64,000 nt of DNA from NCBI GenBank assembly GCA_002104935.1, contig MCGT01000029.1, positions 62,001 through 126,000 of the forward strand, written 5' to 3'. Below the pieces are notes generated by a model, which was given only the letters and a program-made list of their open reading frames with translations, did not search any database and was not told the DNA's origin. Positions within the stretch are counted from its first letter, which is position 1. Each line of letters opens with the position of its first letter. This DNA is from Hesseltinella vesiculosa. Its lineage: Eukaryota > Mucoromycota > Mucoromycetes > Mucorales > Cunninghamellaceae. The translations under genes were made by a program, and so were the position numbers. Positions 21,755-33,800 of this stretch are shown piece by piece.

Positions 21755-24431
21755 ATGGATGCAACCGAAGAAGACTATTCAGCAAGTTCTATAGAAATAC
21801 AAGTAACGAATGTATGGCACTAATTTTTAATTTATTCTAGTTTATTCAAGACCCAAATATTGTCCCTGGAACAAAACCTGTCAAGTTAATCTATTCAAAA
21901 TCCAAGGTGTTTGTTCATCCGACCACGCATACCCATGATTTCATCCCTGGATACATCTCCATCGTTGAAAAGCAGCCTGGTGAATACCTGATTGCTTGGA
22001 CCCCGGAAGTACTCATTCATAACGAAGACATGAACACTTTTGTTCAAGTCGATGCTCTACCAGAAACCAAGGAACAACGTCAGTCTTTTAAAAAAAACGA
22101 GAGCGTCTCCCTCACTTTTTTTTTTCTCAAACAGCTGAAGTATTGATTCCATCACCTGACGCGGAGCAGTCAAACATGTATGCTATTTCCACGCCCAGCA
22201 GCAACATTCATTCCGTGGTGGTGCGGCCCCCTTCGTTTACAAAGTGGTATGGTAGCCTGGTGATCAATTTCAAAGACGGCCATTCATCCACGCCATTCTG
22301 GTTCCACGACGACGAGAGCAACAGTACCATGATGCAAAAGAAAACTCAAGGTGGCAAATGGGCTGACGACCACTCGTCAGCCACTCGATGGGGCGGTGAT
22401 GAATTCATGGAGAAACTATCCCGTTTAATCCCTGTCCGAGTGTAAAGTGTTTGAAGCATCGACTGTCTTGACCTCTCATCTCCTTTTTTTAATGCAGGTC
22501 CAGACAAGATACCACTTTGTATTACCTTGGCAAGGCAACTGATCAACCATCTGCCTCTGTCTTTGAAATGACCCAAATGGACCCTTTTATTGCTGTAAGC
22601 CTTATCTTGGACTGCGCTAGACATTGGCTCTGAAACCACCTTTTTTTTTAGACTTTAAAGGAAGCCAAGTGGGGTTTTTTGGAAAAGCTTTCGCAAGTGA
22701 CCCGATTCTCAAGAGAAGCCTCGCAGCAGCTGTTCCAAGCATCCTCGTCAGCCTCTGCCAAGGTCTCAGCATCCATGCTGCCTTCTCAATTCCAACAAAA
22801 TCACCAGGTCCAACGCACAATGGATGACTACGACTCGGCTCGACTCTTTCTTGCCAAATGGGCTGCAGGAATGGCTACGCAGTCTAATCAACATACCCCT
22901 CAAGAATTTCGTTACCGCACTGTTGGTCTTTGGGGTCACTTGAGCGATTGGGACGAAGAGGATACTTCTCTTGGCATCTTTGAAATTGTCAATGTAAGTG
23001 GTATTAAACTTGCCAAGGGCCAAGACCTGACATTCCTTTTTTTGAACCGATAGTCAGCCAGCAACACTTCCATCCCGACCCACACACGCACAGACCCCAT
23101 CTCCGAGGCAAAGTGGCATTCCTTTTTTGACGCTTCTGGCCGCTTAACGATTGGCGAACCATACGTTTTGGAAAGCGTGTTCCGAGGTGGCATCAGCCCA
23201 TCGATCCGCCCCGAGGCATGGCTCTTTTTACTAGGTGTGTACGATTGGGACTCCACAGCCGAGCAGCGTGAGCAGATGATCATGACCAAACGGTAAACAC
23301 CTACCCCTGCCCAGAGACTGTGAAAAGCTGCTTATACAATCCATCTCGTAATGATAGAAAAGAATACGAGGATTTACGACTAGCCTGGGAAACCCAACTA
23401 CCCGACAGCGCTCATCTGCAAGATCAGAAACAACGGATAGGTATGGCGACTGACACCTCAGCAACCAAGACCCCTCACCTTTTTTTTTTCTGCAAGACAA
23501 AGATGTCCACCGTACTGATAGAACGACGTCGTTTTATTCCAAGGAAACCATACCCAACAACAATCCATCCATGTCAATTTCCTCCAACGAAAACTTGGAG
23601 GCTCTAAAACGGCTGCTGTATGCCTACAACATCTACAACTCAGAGCTTGGCTATGTTCAGGGCATGTCCGACTTGCTCTCGCCATTGTATGCCGTCCTCG
23701 GTGACGAACCCTTGGCCTTTTGCGCTTTTGCTGCTTTTATGGAACGCACAGTAAGCAGCCCCTTGACCCACAGTGATAGTGGCCGCGGCTGACAGGTTTT
23801 GTAGAAAACAAACTTTTACATGGATCAATCCGGCATGCACCGACAGCTCATGACTCTCGATCAACTGCTGCAACTGATGGACCCCCAGCTGCACCGCCAT
23901 TTCCAACGAACGGACAGTTTCAATCTCTTCTTCTGCTTCCGATGGCTTCTCGTCTGGTTCAAGCGCGAGTTCTCTTGGAACGACACAATGACCCTCTGGG
24001 AGGTGCTATGGACAAACTACCTCTCCGACGAATTTCATCTCTTTGTCGCTTTGTCCATCTTGGATCAGGTACGGAAAAAAAAAAATAAGAAAAAGAGCGA
24101 CAAGGACGACGATCAGGCCCTCATTTTTTTTTTTATGAAGCACCGTGATTTCATGATCGATTATCTCAAGACATTTGACGAGATCCTAAAGGCAAGACAA
24201 ATTCAGAAATTGCACGACTGGAAAGGGATGAAAGCAGTGTTAACGCGGCTTTTTTTTTTGTAGTATGTCAACGATCTGTCGCTAACCTTGGATGTGCAGG
24301 AAACACTTCAGCGGGCGGAAATTCTATTTTACCAATTCAAGCAAAGGGTGGAGGATGTGGATGAAAGAGCCAAGGAAAAGGAAGCCAAAGTTCCAATGAT
24401 CACTTCAGCTCTTCGAGATTTGATGAAATAA
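21755..24431 (+). CDS. GYP7: TBC-domain Rab GTPase-activating protein, Gyp7/TBC1D15-like
   Basis: This multi-exon gene encodes a Gyp7-type protein. In yeast, Gyp7 accelerates GTP hydrolysis on the vacuolar Rab Ypt7, which controls vacuole fusion. The start exon is MDATEEDYSASSIEIQ (21755-21802), followed by a 38-nt intron. A Gyp7 N-terminal region follows (KLIYSKSKVFVHPT, IPGYISIVE, PFWFHDDE). The TBC domain begins near FRGGISPSIRPEAWLFLLGV. The catalytic Arg finger lies in KDVHRTDR (exon near 23500) and the Gln finger in YVQGM (near 23655). Both are present, so an active GAP is expected. Later blocks are SFNLFFCFRWLLVWFKREF and LWEVLWTNYLS. The stop at 24429 is 70 bp before the next start. 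Confidence 0.88.
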
Positions 24432-24501
24432 AAAAAAAAGTCCCGGTGGACCATCCTTTTTTTTTTTTCCTGCCTCTCTTTTTCTCATTTTTTCTTTTAT
24501 T

Positions 24502-25153
24502 ATGAACAAAGCAGGTAATGGTGATGGCCACTGTGGAAATAATGTACTCATTTTTTTTTTCAGATATCCTCGATGTGTTATTATGGAAACAGCCCATGCA
24601 TTCGGGCTTGGTATTTTCAAGCCTGCTGCTATTAATTTTGATCGGCAAAACATATTCATTTGTGTCACTGATCTCAAGCATGCTTGCTCTTGCAACTGGA
24701 ATTAATCTGGTGTATGTCACATTTACCAAACGGTTGGCAGGACCCACCGCCGCCCATCCTTACCAAGCCATCTTTGACTCGATGCACACAGAAACCAAAA
24801 CAGAAAAACCTCACCCACTTGTGACCAGGGCATGCGACGTTGCTCAAGACATACTGCTTGAGCTGAAATCGGTGGTGCTCGTGGAAAATAGCCAAAAGAC
24901 CCTGAGCTGGTTCTTTATTTCCTACATTACGTGGCGAATGTCTTCCGTTTTCTCTTCACATACTCTGCTACTTGTTGGCCTATTTTCAACCTTCACCTTG
25001 CCTTTGGCCTACTACATGAACCAAGACGTCCTCGAAGCTAAAAGGCATCAGATCCTAAAATGTGCCGATCAACAATGGGCTCGAGTAAAAGAAAGGGCGG
25101 TCGAGACCCTCCATGCACAGCAGCGCAGGTCCGCCACCAGTCAATTGCAATGA
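24502..25153 (+). CDS. Reticulon-domain ER membrane protein
   Basis: Two exons (24502-24514 and 24564-25153) with a 49-nt intron give 200 aa. Translation begins MNKADILDVLLWKQPMHSG, the classic start of a reticulon homology domain (…DLLYWRxPxxSG). Two long hydrophobic hairpins follow (LVFSSLLLLILIGKTYSFVS region and TLLLVGLFSTFTLPLAYYM), separated by a hydrophilic loop of about 70 aa. Reticulons shape tubular ER by wedging these hairpins into the outer leaflet. A later ATG in the first intron (24518) opens a longer frame, but using it would lose the family start. I therefore chose the spliced form. Confidence 0.85.
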
Positions 25154-25283
25154 ACATTTTGTGTGACCGAGCCAAAAACAGCAAATGCTTGCTTGCCCAA
25201 TTAAAAAAAAATAAAAAACAATCGCCATCCTTTCTCTCACCCTGCCTCCTTTCTTCTGTCGCCCTCCGCTCTTCTTTTTTTTC

Positions 25284-26228
25284 ATGGGTCCTGTGCCGCC
25301 TTTACCGAAAGATTTTGACGATGTTGACAACAATGACGTACTTCAGTTCCAGGAGTTCAACTTGAACCCTTTGGAGTTGTCTGGCACTGCTCATTTGCTG
25401 ATCCCTCACCGCCACCGAGATGCTACACGAACATTCAGCTTACGACTGCAACCCACTGCAAAGTCAGAGCTGGGTACATCCTTGAAAACCTTCCAGGACC
25501 ACACATTTCTAAAATATGGGCCCAACCAAGCTCACCAAAGCCCATTGCACCTCTCCTTGCAAGGCAACATTCCCATTGAATGCCTGGACGACTACAGACG
25601 CAAATGGCAGCACGCTGATGAATTTGTGGCTATTGTTCATGAAGAAGTCAAGCGCCTCTTGTCACCCTTGGCCACACAACAACATGACTTTCCCCAACCC
25701 GCGTTTGGTGGCTATGTCGCCAAGGACAAACCCACGCGTTCCGTTGCTATGCGAGTCGCCGTCCCTCGTGTGTATCTCGAGCTCGCCAACGCCATTGACA
25801 ACAGACTTACGGACGACCTCTCTATTAAATTGGATCATCCTTGTGCGCCCGTCACCTCAGCCTCGTCCGCCATCCAGCGTATGCCTCTAGCCTACAACGT
25901 TCTGCACTCAATCTCGAAGCAAGATGCTCAGCTCATCAAGGATTCTGCGAATTCGCTGATCGATGTCAAGAAATGGTGTGCCGGCAAGGAAATCAGCTGG
26001 GAGCTCTCTCTGCAGGAGATCCTGCTCCAGAGCCAGTCAATGGGTGAGACACAGCAAGTCACTGTCATCCAAACATGGCCATTGGAGCCCATTGGATTCA
26101 AGCAAGCCTTAGCGAAAGCTGAGCATGATAAACGCAAATCAATGGCCCTCGTCCCTTTTACACCAAAACCTGCTCTGCCAAAGCCACATACCAAAAGTTT
26201 TTCTTTGATACCTGCTTCCATTCGGTAA
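25284..26228 (+). CDS. Hypothetical protein, single exon, 314 aa
   Basis: This intact, uninterrupted frame begins MGPVPPLPKDFDD with even codon use and no low complexity, so it looks like a real gene. No signal peptide, membrane segment or known motif was recognised. Features seen are a HRHRD cluster near residue 40, an amphipathic segment (YRRKWQHADEFVAIVHEEV, near 105-125), and a basic/Pro-rich C-terminus (FTPKPALPKPHTKSF). It lies about 130 bp downstream of the reticulon gene, the same way round. I cannot propose a function. Confidence 0.55.
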   Translation: MGPVPPLPKDFDDVDNNDVLQFQEFNLNPLELSGTAHLLIPHRHRDATRTFSLRLQPTAKSELGTSLKTFQDHTFLKYGPNQAHQSPLHLSLQGNIPIECLDDYRRKWQHADEFVAIVHEEVKRLLSPLATQQHDFPQPAFGGYVAKDKPTRSVAMRVAVPRVYLELANAIDNRLTDDLSIKLDHPCAPVTSASSAIQRMPLAYNVLHSISKQDAQLIKDSANSLIDVKKWCAGKEISWELSLQEILLQSQSMGETQQVTVIQTWPLEPIGFKQALAKAEHDKRKSMALVPFTPKPALPKPHTKSFSLIPASIR

Positions 26229-27383
26229 GACAATGAGAACGAAAAAAACCTATGGCGGCTCATTCTCGTTTTTTTTTTTTTTTTATCAGCGTCAAGCTCT
26301 CGATTCTATCCACCTGGTTCCGCTAGACCCCAATGCTAATTTACTTGCAATATTCTGTGCAACGTTTAACGAAAATAAAAAAATGACAGATTCCTTTTTT
26401 CAGTCAAATCTGGGCAGGGCAACCTGCCTCGTTTGCAATATGACTTTCACTTTTACTGGAGCCCTCTCGTTAGCAGCCAACTGCTTTTTACCTCGGTCTG
26501 CCCCGGTCAGACAGTGATACTGGATTTTAGCCTGCAATTTCCTCTGTTGAGACATTCCTGTCGATGTCGAGCTGGTTAGCTGCAATTCAGTCATGGTGGC
26601 TGGCCATCGAGCTACTCCATTTGTGCATACAGCACACCTCGGTTAGGCGGCTGCAATAGTAACTGCGGTGCCTAGCCATTAGGCGCTATCAGACTGCCAA
26701 ATTTGAAGCCAATTGAAGTGATTGGGATGACGGGATAGCTGTTGTCAAGCAAGCTGCCCATCACTTCCGTACTGTGGAGTTTGAAATCGTAGGCGGATGT
26801 TAGGAGATTTTTTGTGGGGAAGGGTTTAGCCCTTTTCAAGAGCTGGGCAAAAATATAATGAGCCTTTAGAAGCAAGCGTGTCAGCGCCATATCTAGCCTT
26901 GAAACACTTTGTAAAATCACATTTTCCTTATCATTATCTTCAATGCAATCGAGGGTTTATGTCACTTTTTTTTAACGCGGGAGGCGGATGTGAGGCTACC
27001 ATTTCAATCTCGTTGTTAAACCATCAAACGCAACCAGCCTGCCAGTTTGAAGCCAGTCGGCGCAGAGACACCTCGGCCGAGTAAAGTCACTACCAAACTA
27101 CACTGAGCCCTTCTTCACGCCTACCGCGGTACTAGATCGCCCAGGTGCTTACAGTCTCCTCGTTTTTACTGCAGCTCTCTATTTTTACATGAACCTTGGC
27201 GTGGTTAGCTGGTTTAAAAAAAAAAAACACTGGTTCAATCGTACCTCCGTAATAACTGGACATGACCTGGTCACATTTGGCTCCTTCAAAATGTGGATTG
27301 GCCCTATTGCGCTGACGTCTTGCGGAGAACAATTGCAAAAAAAAAAAAAAAAAAAGTTGGCGGCCAGCCAAAAGAGAAAAATA
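26229..27383. other. Gene-poor spacer before the tRNA
   Basis: About 1.15 kb with short, unconvincing open frames on both strands. The sequence is AT-rich with poly(A/T) runs (26268-26284, 27338-27355). I see no gene in it. Confidence 0.35.
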
Positions 27384-27457
27384 TGATTCCAGCCGGGCTC
27401 GATCCGGCGCCCTCCTGTGTGTTAGACAGGTGTGATAACCAACTACACCATAGAACC
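27384..27457 (-). tRNA. tRNA-Val (anticodon AAC)
   Basis: The minus strand folds as a cloverleaf of 74 nt. The acceptor stem GGTTCTA pairs with TGGAATC (with G-T pairs), and discriminator A follows. The D arm contains TGGTGTAGTTGGTTATCA (box A). The anticodon stem CCTGT/ACAGG encloses CTAACAC, giving anticodon AAC. The T arm is GCCGG-ATCGAGC-CCGGC. No intron is present. The T-loop begins ATCGA rather than TTCGA, a small deviation. Confidence 0.9.
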
Positions 27458-27814
27458 ATTTGATGGTGTTTAGACCATCAGGACAGTCACATATTTACCA
27501 CCAAAATTTTTGAAAAAAAATTGCGAAAACAAGAAAACTACACTGTGGAAAATGGTCATTGGGAGCTTTTATTTTGATTCCGGAGTGTCCCATACCCTAA
27601 TGATGATTATTCCGGTCGCCATGGCCAGTCGTCGCAAATTTATCAGGTTAGTAAACAAAGCTAATATGAAACGTTATTGGGCCAGTTGTGCAAAATAGGC
27701 TTTCTGAGCTTAAATATTGGCCCAAATTTGGGCGTAAGGCCTTTTTGACCAATAATATTTTACTGTGGTTCCAGTTTGCTAACCTGACGCAAATGGCTAG
27801 CCTAACCTTTTTTT

Positions 27815-27970
27815 TTTCGTGGATCAAAAGTTGGCTGGACAACCTTCACCAATCGGTCTGATTTTTTCAGCGCCATTATCATTCGTGCAGTTGTGCAATT
27901 GTGCAAAATGTCACATCGATCCGATCATTGAGTTGTGCTGTGTAGCGCTCCTTTTTTTTTCGATATGCAG
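27815..27970 (+). repeat. Dispersed repeat R, copy
   Basis: Contains AAAGTTGGCTGGACAACCTT, CACCAATCGGTCTGATTTTT, TGTCACATCGATCCGATCAT and GAGTTGTGCTGTGTAGCG. Confidence 0.6.
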
Positions 27971-28793
27971 AGAAAGGGGTGTGCCGTCTCAGTTTCCGCA
28001 GAGAAAGCCTTCTTTTTTGGTCCCTCAGCGCTGAACACTTGTTTCCTTTTTAACTTGACATTGTCCAGTCCCCTCTATTCACGTTAAATCGCATAACACC
28101 GTCCATTAGCCTCTACTCTGTTTTTCTTTTTCTTTTTTTTTTTTTTTTTTTTTTTTTGCAACACGTTTGCTCTCTTATAGACCTCTGCAATGAATCCATG
28201 GTACTGCAGGTTTCTGTAAGTTTTTTTTTTTTTTTTTTTTTTTTTCCATTTTTGAATATGCACGTTCAAATGCCTTGAAGCGGACGTGCTTTTCGGTCGC
28301 ATCGTGCAATTTCAAGTATGGTGAATTGGCTCTTGCCCCATCATCATAACCAGTTGCCTTTTTTGGAATGCGGCCCAGTTGAGATCTGACATCACGCTTG
28401 GGTATATTTTTACAATGCTGTTCAGTTTCCACACTAGTTCTTTCATTCTGATCCTCTGTGCTTACCTGACGCTACATCCAATCATTATTGCAACGGGACC
28501 ACAGACTATGCAAAAAAAAAAAAAAAAAAGAAATTACATTATAAACTTTGTGCTTTTTTCAATTTAACCAAAAGCTCAGGCTGCATGACATTAGTTTTCA
28601 TTAAAAAACAAAAGAACGTATGCACTAATATGTTGGAATCGCTCACAAAAGAGAGAGAAAAAATGGCGGCTTCCACAATCCTGCATGCCTTGCAGCCATT
28701 TATTTTTCCTTGCGCTCTTTGAAGCCGCCGCGTTTTTTTTTTCTTTTCTTTTTCTTTTTCAACGTTTTATTTTGTATACAAGTGCTTCTAGCC
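27971..28793. other. Intergenic with long T tracts
   Basis: T tracts of more than 20 bases lie at about 28134-28157 and 28220-28245. No gene was recognised. Confidence 0.35.
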
Positions 28794-30170
28794 ATGCCAC
28801 TCCAGTCAATACAGGATGAAGTGCTGATGGATGCGTTTGCATTGCTACCCAACGAGAATCTGAAGGATCTGCGCCTGGTAAAGAAGATCTGGAGTGCTTG
28901 CGTGTGCCCTTTCTTGTTTCACAAGTTTACAGTGTTCGTGGTAAAGGAAAAGGAAAAGAACTTGAAATTGCGACTTGCATTTATGAGCAAGCTACTCATT
29001 GGAACGAATAGTGCTGCTGGATCACTGATGCAATCAATTTTTATTCGCTACAGACCAATGCGAGCGGCTTGACGAAATCGCTGCTGACTGTACTTGTGTC
29101 AAGGCTGTCGAGTTTGGACTGTATGGGTCTGATAGGGTTTTCTTCAACAGGAACCAAGACATGCGATCAGTTACCCTGATGGATGCCAGCTTTATCAATA
29201 CATGGATTCGCATGTTCAGCCATGGGCCATCCCTCAAGACATTGGGCATGTCTGCAGTTTCGCCTGTCGCCCCCATGCCTGCCATGCTTGCCCAAGCTCT
29301 CCAGCCTTTCCTTGATGACCAGGCTGTTCACCGTTCAACAGAACATGTCCATCCTCGTATCGCTCACGTATCTGGCACCCAATTTGGGCGCACTGGAGCT
29401 GGAAAACACAGGCGGCCAGCGCCAGCAGCATGACTTGCGACTTCACCCATCTCAGTCTCACCCTTCCAGACTTCACCTCACCTTCGAATGAACCTATACC
29501 GCTGTCGCACTTGTTTCATTACCACAATTCCTGGCCCCTGTTTTAATTAACCCGGCTCTACCTCACGGCCCGCAATGGCGATTTTGATACCCAACTAGCT
29601 CTGGAAGTCTCATCCTTGGAGTTCAGCGAGTACAGGTCGCTACCAGCTGCTGGGTCGCACCCATTGCACACCTTGGAAATCAACTCCCAACTACAGGTCT
29701 TGCTGTGTTCAATCGCCTCTGCCCCAAGCTAGCCGAAGGTTGAAGTCTGTTTGGTCAAGCAAGATTTCATTCCTCAGAAGCAAGCCGGTTTAACTGCTGT
29801 GCACTTTGGCCAAGACAATGGTTGCCAGCATCCAACATCAATGCAAGCGTATGTGTTGTCACACGATCCCATTTTGGGTAAAGCTCCCTTCTTGCAACCT
29901 GGAATCAGTGATCTTCGATACTCGCTACCAACTCATGACGGGGACCCGGATGCTTGCGATCGTGGCCATCACTCTCGACGCTGCCCCAGCCTGAAAATTC
30001 GAATACCTTGGTGCTGACTGTGAAAAGAAAGTCGTAACCTTCACCAATCCTGAGCACTGGATCAAGTCTTGGGTGCCGCCCAACAAAAAGCAAATGAGTA
30101 AGCGATTGATCGGCCAAGGTATCGTCGACAAAGAGATCCCTGTCAACCTTTTCATCGTAGGCGCCTCCTC
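28794..30170 (+). pseudogene. F-box/LRR-like protein, decayed
   Basis: The start MPLQSIQDEVLMDAFALLPN, then LKDLRLVKKIWSACVCPFLF, resembles an F-box: two helices with the L..VCK.W pattern. F-box proteins bring substrates to SCF ubiquitin ligases. The frame breaks near 29045. Coding-like sequence continues in other frames: CVKAVEFGLYGSDRVFFNRN, then SVTLMDASFINTWIRMF, typical of leucine-rich-repeat spacing. Further breaks and stops lie near 29430, 29545 and 29730. A late block (TFTNPEHWIKSWVPPNKKQM) lies near 30040-30100. I infer a full-length F-box/LRR gene of about 450 aa that has since lost its frame. It could instead be a gene with unrecognised introns, but no splice consensus bridges the breaks. 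Confidence 0.5.
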
Positions 30171-30837
30171 TGTGGAAGGCGCTAGCTACTCCATTGGCTT
30201 GTTGCCCTCCCTCAATTTTTTCCCTTTCTCTAACAATCTCCCCCCCCCCCCACCTCTAACCCCGATGAGCCAACAGCTGAATTTTTTTTTTTTTTTTTTG
30301 CGGATCAACCTTGCTTTGCTTTATTGGAGTCGTATCTCCTAGCTGTATTTCTTCAAATGCCAAGACCGCTTGCGATCCTTGTGAAGCTGAAAAGATGCCA
30401 TCGAAACTGGACATAGAAACCGTTGGGTTGAAAGAGACTGTCAGAGCGGATGCGGAGTCGACAGAAGGGGTCAAGGACAAGCAAGCCAAGAGGCATATCC
30501 ATAAGCAGTTTACATAAACCACACAAGCTATTCGGTAGCTGGAGAGTCCTTAGTTGGAGCATGACATACAGGCCTTGGGATGGTAACACCAACAAGTAGG
30601 TTCCTTTTTTTTTTTTTTTTTTCCCAATGATCTTAAGTTAATCTCCATGACAACCATACTAGCGATCCTGGTATTTCTCGCATTGAATGTTAATTGCGTT
30701 TTCAGGGGAACATGATTTATTACAGTGTATATTTATTGATTTTCTGCTGGAGTGACATAGAATACATGTTTCGATTCGCTGGTGCTTAGGCTATGATACA
30801 GGGAAACTGATTAGGAAAATGGGAGAGGTGAAGGGAA
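30171..30837. other. Intergenic region downstream of ADAM gene
   Basis: Includes a C run at 30241-30251 and T tracts near 30281 and 30605. No supported gene. A minus-strand secretory-like frame at 30522-30256 was rejected because it has no ATG. Confidence 0.35.
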
Positions 30838-33800
30838 TCATGCGTTCGTGGACGGCCTTCGTTCAGTTCCAGTGGCAATGACAATGTTGGGCGACGTGGA
30901 GTGGATATAACGGCGGGAAAGTTGGAAAGCATCGGCAGTCGGTGTCGTGGTAGAGAAGGTCTTTGGGTCGACAGGTTCGTCTTCGTGGCTGCTGAAGGTG
31001 CGCAGCTCCCATGCCTCACTGGGTGTGCCAGAGTCTACTGTGCCTGGAGGTGTCATAGAAGGAGCTGTGTGGTGGCTGCCTTGGCTAGTGCTGTACTGTG
31101 AGCGGCGCTGGGCATCAAGGAAGCCTGCGAGGTAGTTTTCAGGTAGGCGGTGCACGTTGCTGTTGTTGAGTGACGATGGCGGTTGGTTGCCGTTGTTTCC
31201 ACCGAAGCCCAGATCGTTGTCACCGCCACCTTCTTCACCATGTCGGGAGCTAGTGATCGAGGATGGCCGAGAATTCTTTTCTTTGAATAAGCGTCGATGG
31301 AAGTACCGGCGTCGAATAAACCAGACAAGCAGGGCCAGCACCGCCAAAATAAATAGGCCACCAAACACAAATACAGGAATTGCAATATTCAAATTTTTGT
31401 TGACCCAGGCACGGATGGTGGCATCTGGTAAAAAAAAAAAAAAAAAAAAAGGAAGGAGAAGGGAGGCGTTAGCTTGTTGTTTTCCTTGAGGCTGAAAAGA
31501 GGGATCGATGGAGGTGATGGGGCGGACAGTTAAGGCTTACCCAGTCCAGAGCTGACGCAGGAGCCGCCTCGACAGAATCCAGCAAGACCACATTCCGTTC
31601 CATCCAAAAAGATGCCACTTAGAACCAGACAATTTTGACTGTCGGACGGGTCAGCACACGTGATCTGGCACGAGTCTTCTTGAAAGGGGCATTGGTGAGT
31701 GATGTTCAGGCGCATGCCACGAGCAATGCATTGGTCGTCGCGAGAAGTACAAATGCCTGAAGCACATTGCATGGTTCCGTTTGAGCAGGGTGTACCGTCA
31801 GGATCATACACGTCAGACGGGCATTGGGACGACATGCCATTACATACTTCATCTGTGTCGCATTCTGAGGCTGCAGGTCTACACACAGTGCCTTGAGCTG
31901 CGATGCCGCAGTTCACACAACAGAGGCTGCTGTAATCACTATTTTTTTTTTTTGGGAAAAAAAATGAGATCATGGAATCACAGTTTTTTTTGTCCCTTAC
32001 TCGCACACAGCGCCAGTTTTCAAGGTGCAGTTTTTGGCATAGCAGCAAGGGCTGTCGGTGGGACCAGGGTCACATTGCTCCCCAGGTTCCAAAATACCAT
32101 TGCCACAAATGTGGAATGTGGAATTGTTGATATCGCCAGGGGCTACAAAGGAAGAAGGTTATTCCAGCCGTTTGCATATGGTTTTTTCCAGAGAGAAGCC
32201 GAAAGACTCACACTTCAAACAGTAGCCGATACTTGGGAAGGAATTGCAGACATCGGTGATAGAGCAGGGGCTAAAGTCGTTGGTGGTGACGTTGCTGGTT
32301 GGGTTCATCAAATATGTATCGCCAGCGCTACAAACAGATGAGCTTAGGGGGCAGCAACCGCAGCCACCAGCACACGAGCACGATTGAGGTGTACAGTCAT
32401 GAATAGCACCTACGACATTAAAACATTCAGTGCCAAGTCGCTAGCAGGCTGGGGGCTGTAAAAAAAAAATCTTACCAAATCCATGGCCAATTTCATGAGC
32501 GACTACCTTCCATTCATCACGCACAATCGAGGACACACCTGTGCCGGAGACCCAATCATACGAGCCATTGTCTTCAATTTGCTGTGATGCTTGGTATTCG
32601 CATAATTGACTTAGCCAGGCGATGCCCACTTTGACCCCAGTCCTACAATTATTTAAAAAAAGGGGTGTCAGGAAATGGCATGAGACTGATATAGTTGACT
32701 TACGAGCACTGGGTCATAAGATGCCAGAGAGCTGCATCATCATCTCCGCGCTGTCCACGCCAAAAACTAAAGTCGCTCAGTCGGTTGCCAATGGAATAGG
32801 CTGAAGAACAAGGCTGATTCCAGGCTGTGTTGGTGGGTGACGATGAGGAAGAAGAGGAAGAGGACGAAGGGGAGGCAATGCAGTTAGGTTTGGACATTTG
32901 CATGTAGATGAGACCGAGAGAAATGTTAAACGTTCGCTCGTATACAGCCGAGGCAACGTTCCAATCAGTCAGCATTTGAGATCGTGCCAGTCGAATGCTA
33001 CCATAGGTTGTCGTATAAGTGCAGTCTGCAGCTGCAAAAGATAAAAAAAATGAGCCCAGCGCACATGGTTATGTGCCACCTGTTTTTGTTTTTGTTCTTA
33101 CCAGCACCCATGAAGGCAACTATAAAAAATACCAAAGTGAGATGGGTTTGTTCATGCCTGGATTTTCTGGCGCTTACTTTTTCTGGTAGAGGGACAGCCC
33201 TGGACAGTGCTTGCATCACGGCGTTGCAAGGAGCGCTTGTTCCACAGGACAGCAAGGGGATCAGCCGTGGAGGCAGGTGGGGGTGGTTTTGCATGATGAG
33301 GTGGCGGGGTGAAACCTGTGAGTTTTTGATTGTATTTGAGTTCCTCCATGGCACACATGATATGCGAGGTATTGTTGAGAGCAGGCGAGGCGGTGTTGTT
33401 GGAGGGCTGGCTGGTACTGTTAGAGCCATTGGTGGAGGGGGACAGAGGGCTGAGAGACCGAGGAGAAAGGAGTGACGAAGGGTATGTTCCAAGGTTATCC
33501 AGGATGGTGTCGTCAAACAAGTCAGAATCTCGATATATCAGTAAGGGCGGATCGTGGTGCAGTAATGGATCATCGTGGCGTTTGGATAGATGATAGTTGG
33601 TGGAAGATTTGATATGGTACAAATCACCATCGTAGGAAAAACTACCTTCAAATAGAGGGAAAGGATGGTTGTGCCTAATAAAAATAAAAAAAAAATTGAG
33701 TTGTGAAGTCTAGACTCTTTAATAAAAGCTTGATCCCTCTTTTCGGAAAAAAGTGCCTACTCGATATCATGGCGCATAGTGATACGGGCCCATTGGTCCA

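Noticed and set aside
24518..24563. Alternative reticulon start using the ATG inside the first intron
   Set aside because: It replaces the conserved reticulon beginning with a Phe-rich intron translation. The spliced 13-nt exon gives the family start.
30256..30522. Minus-strand frame with a signal-peptide-like start (CLWICLLACLSLTPSVDSAS)
   Set aside because: The frame begins with GTG, has no in-frame ATG ahead of the hydrophobic part and ends in poly-Lys from an A tract.
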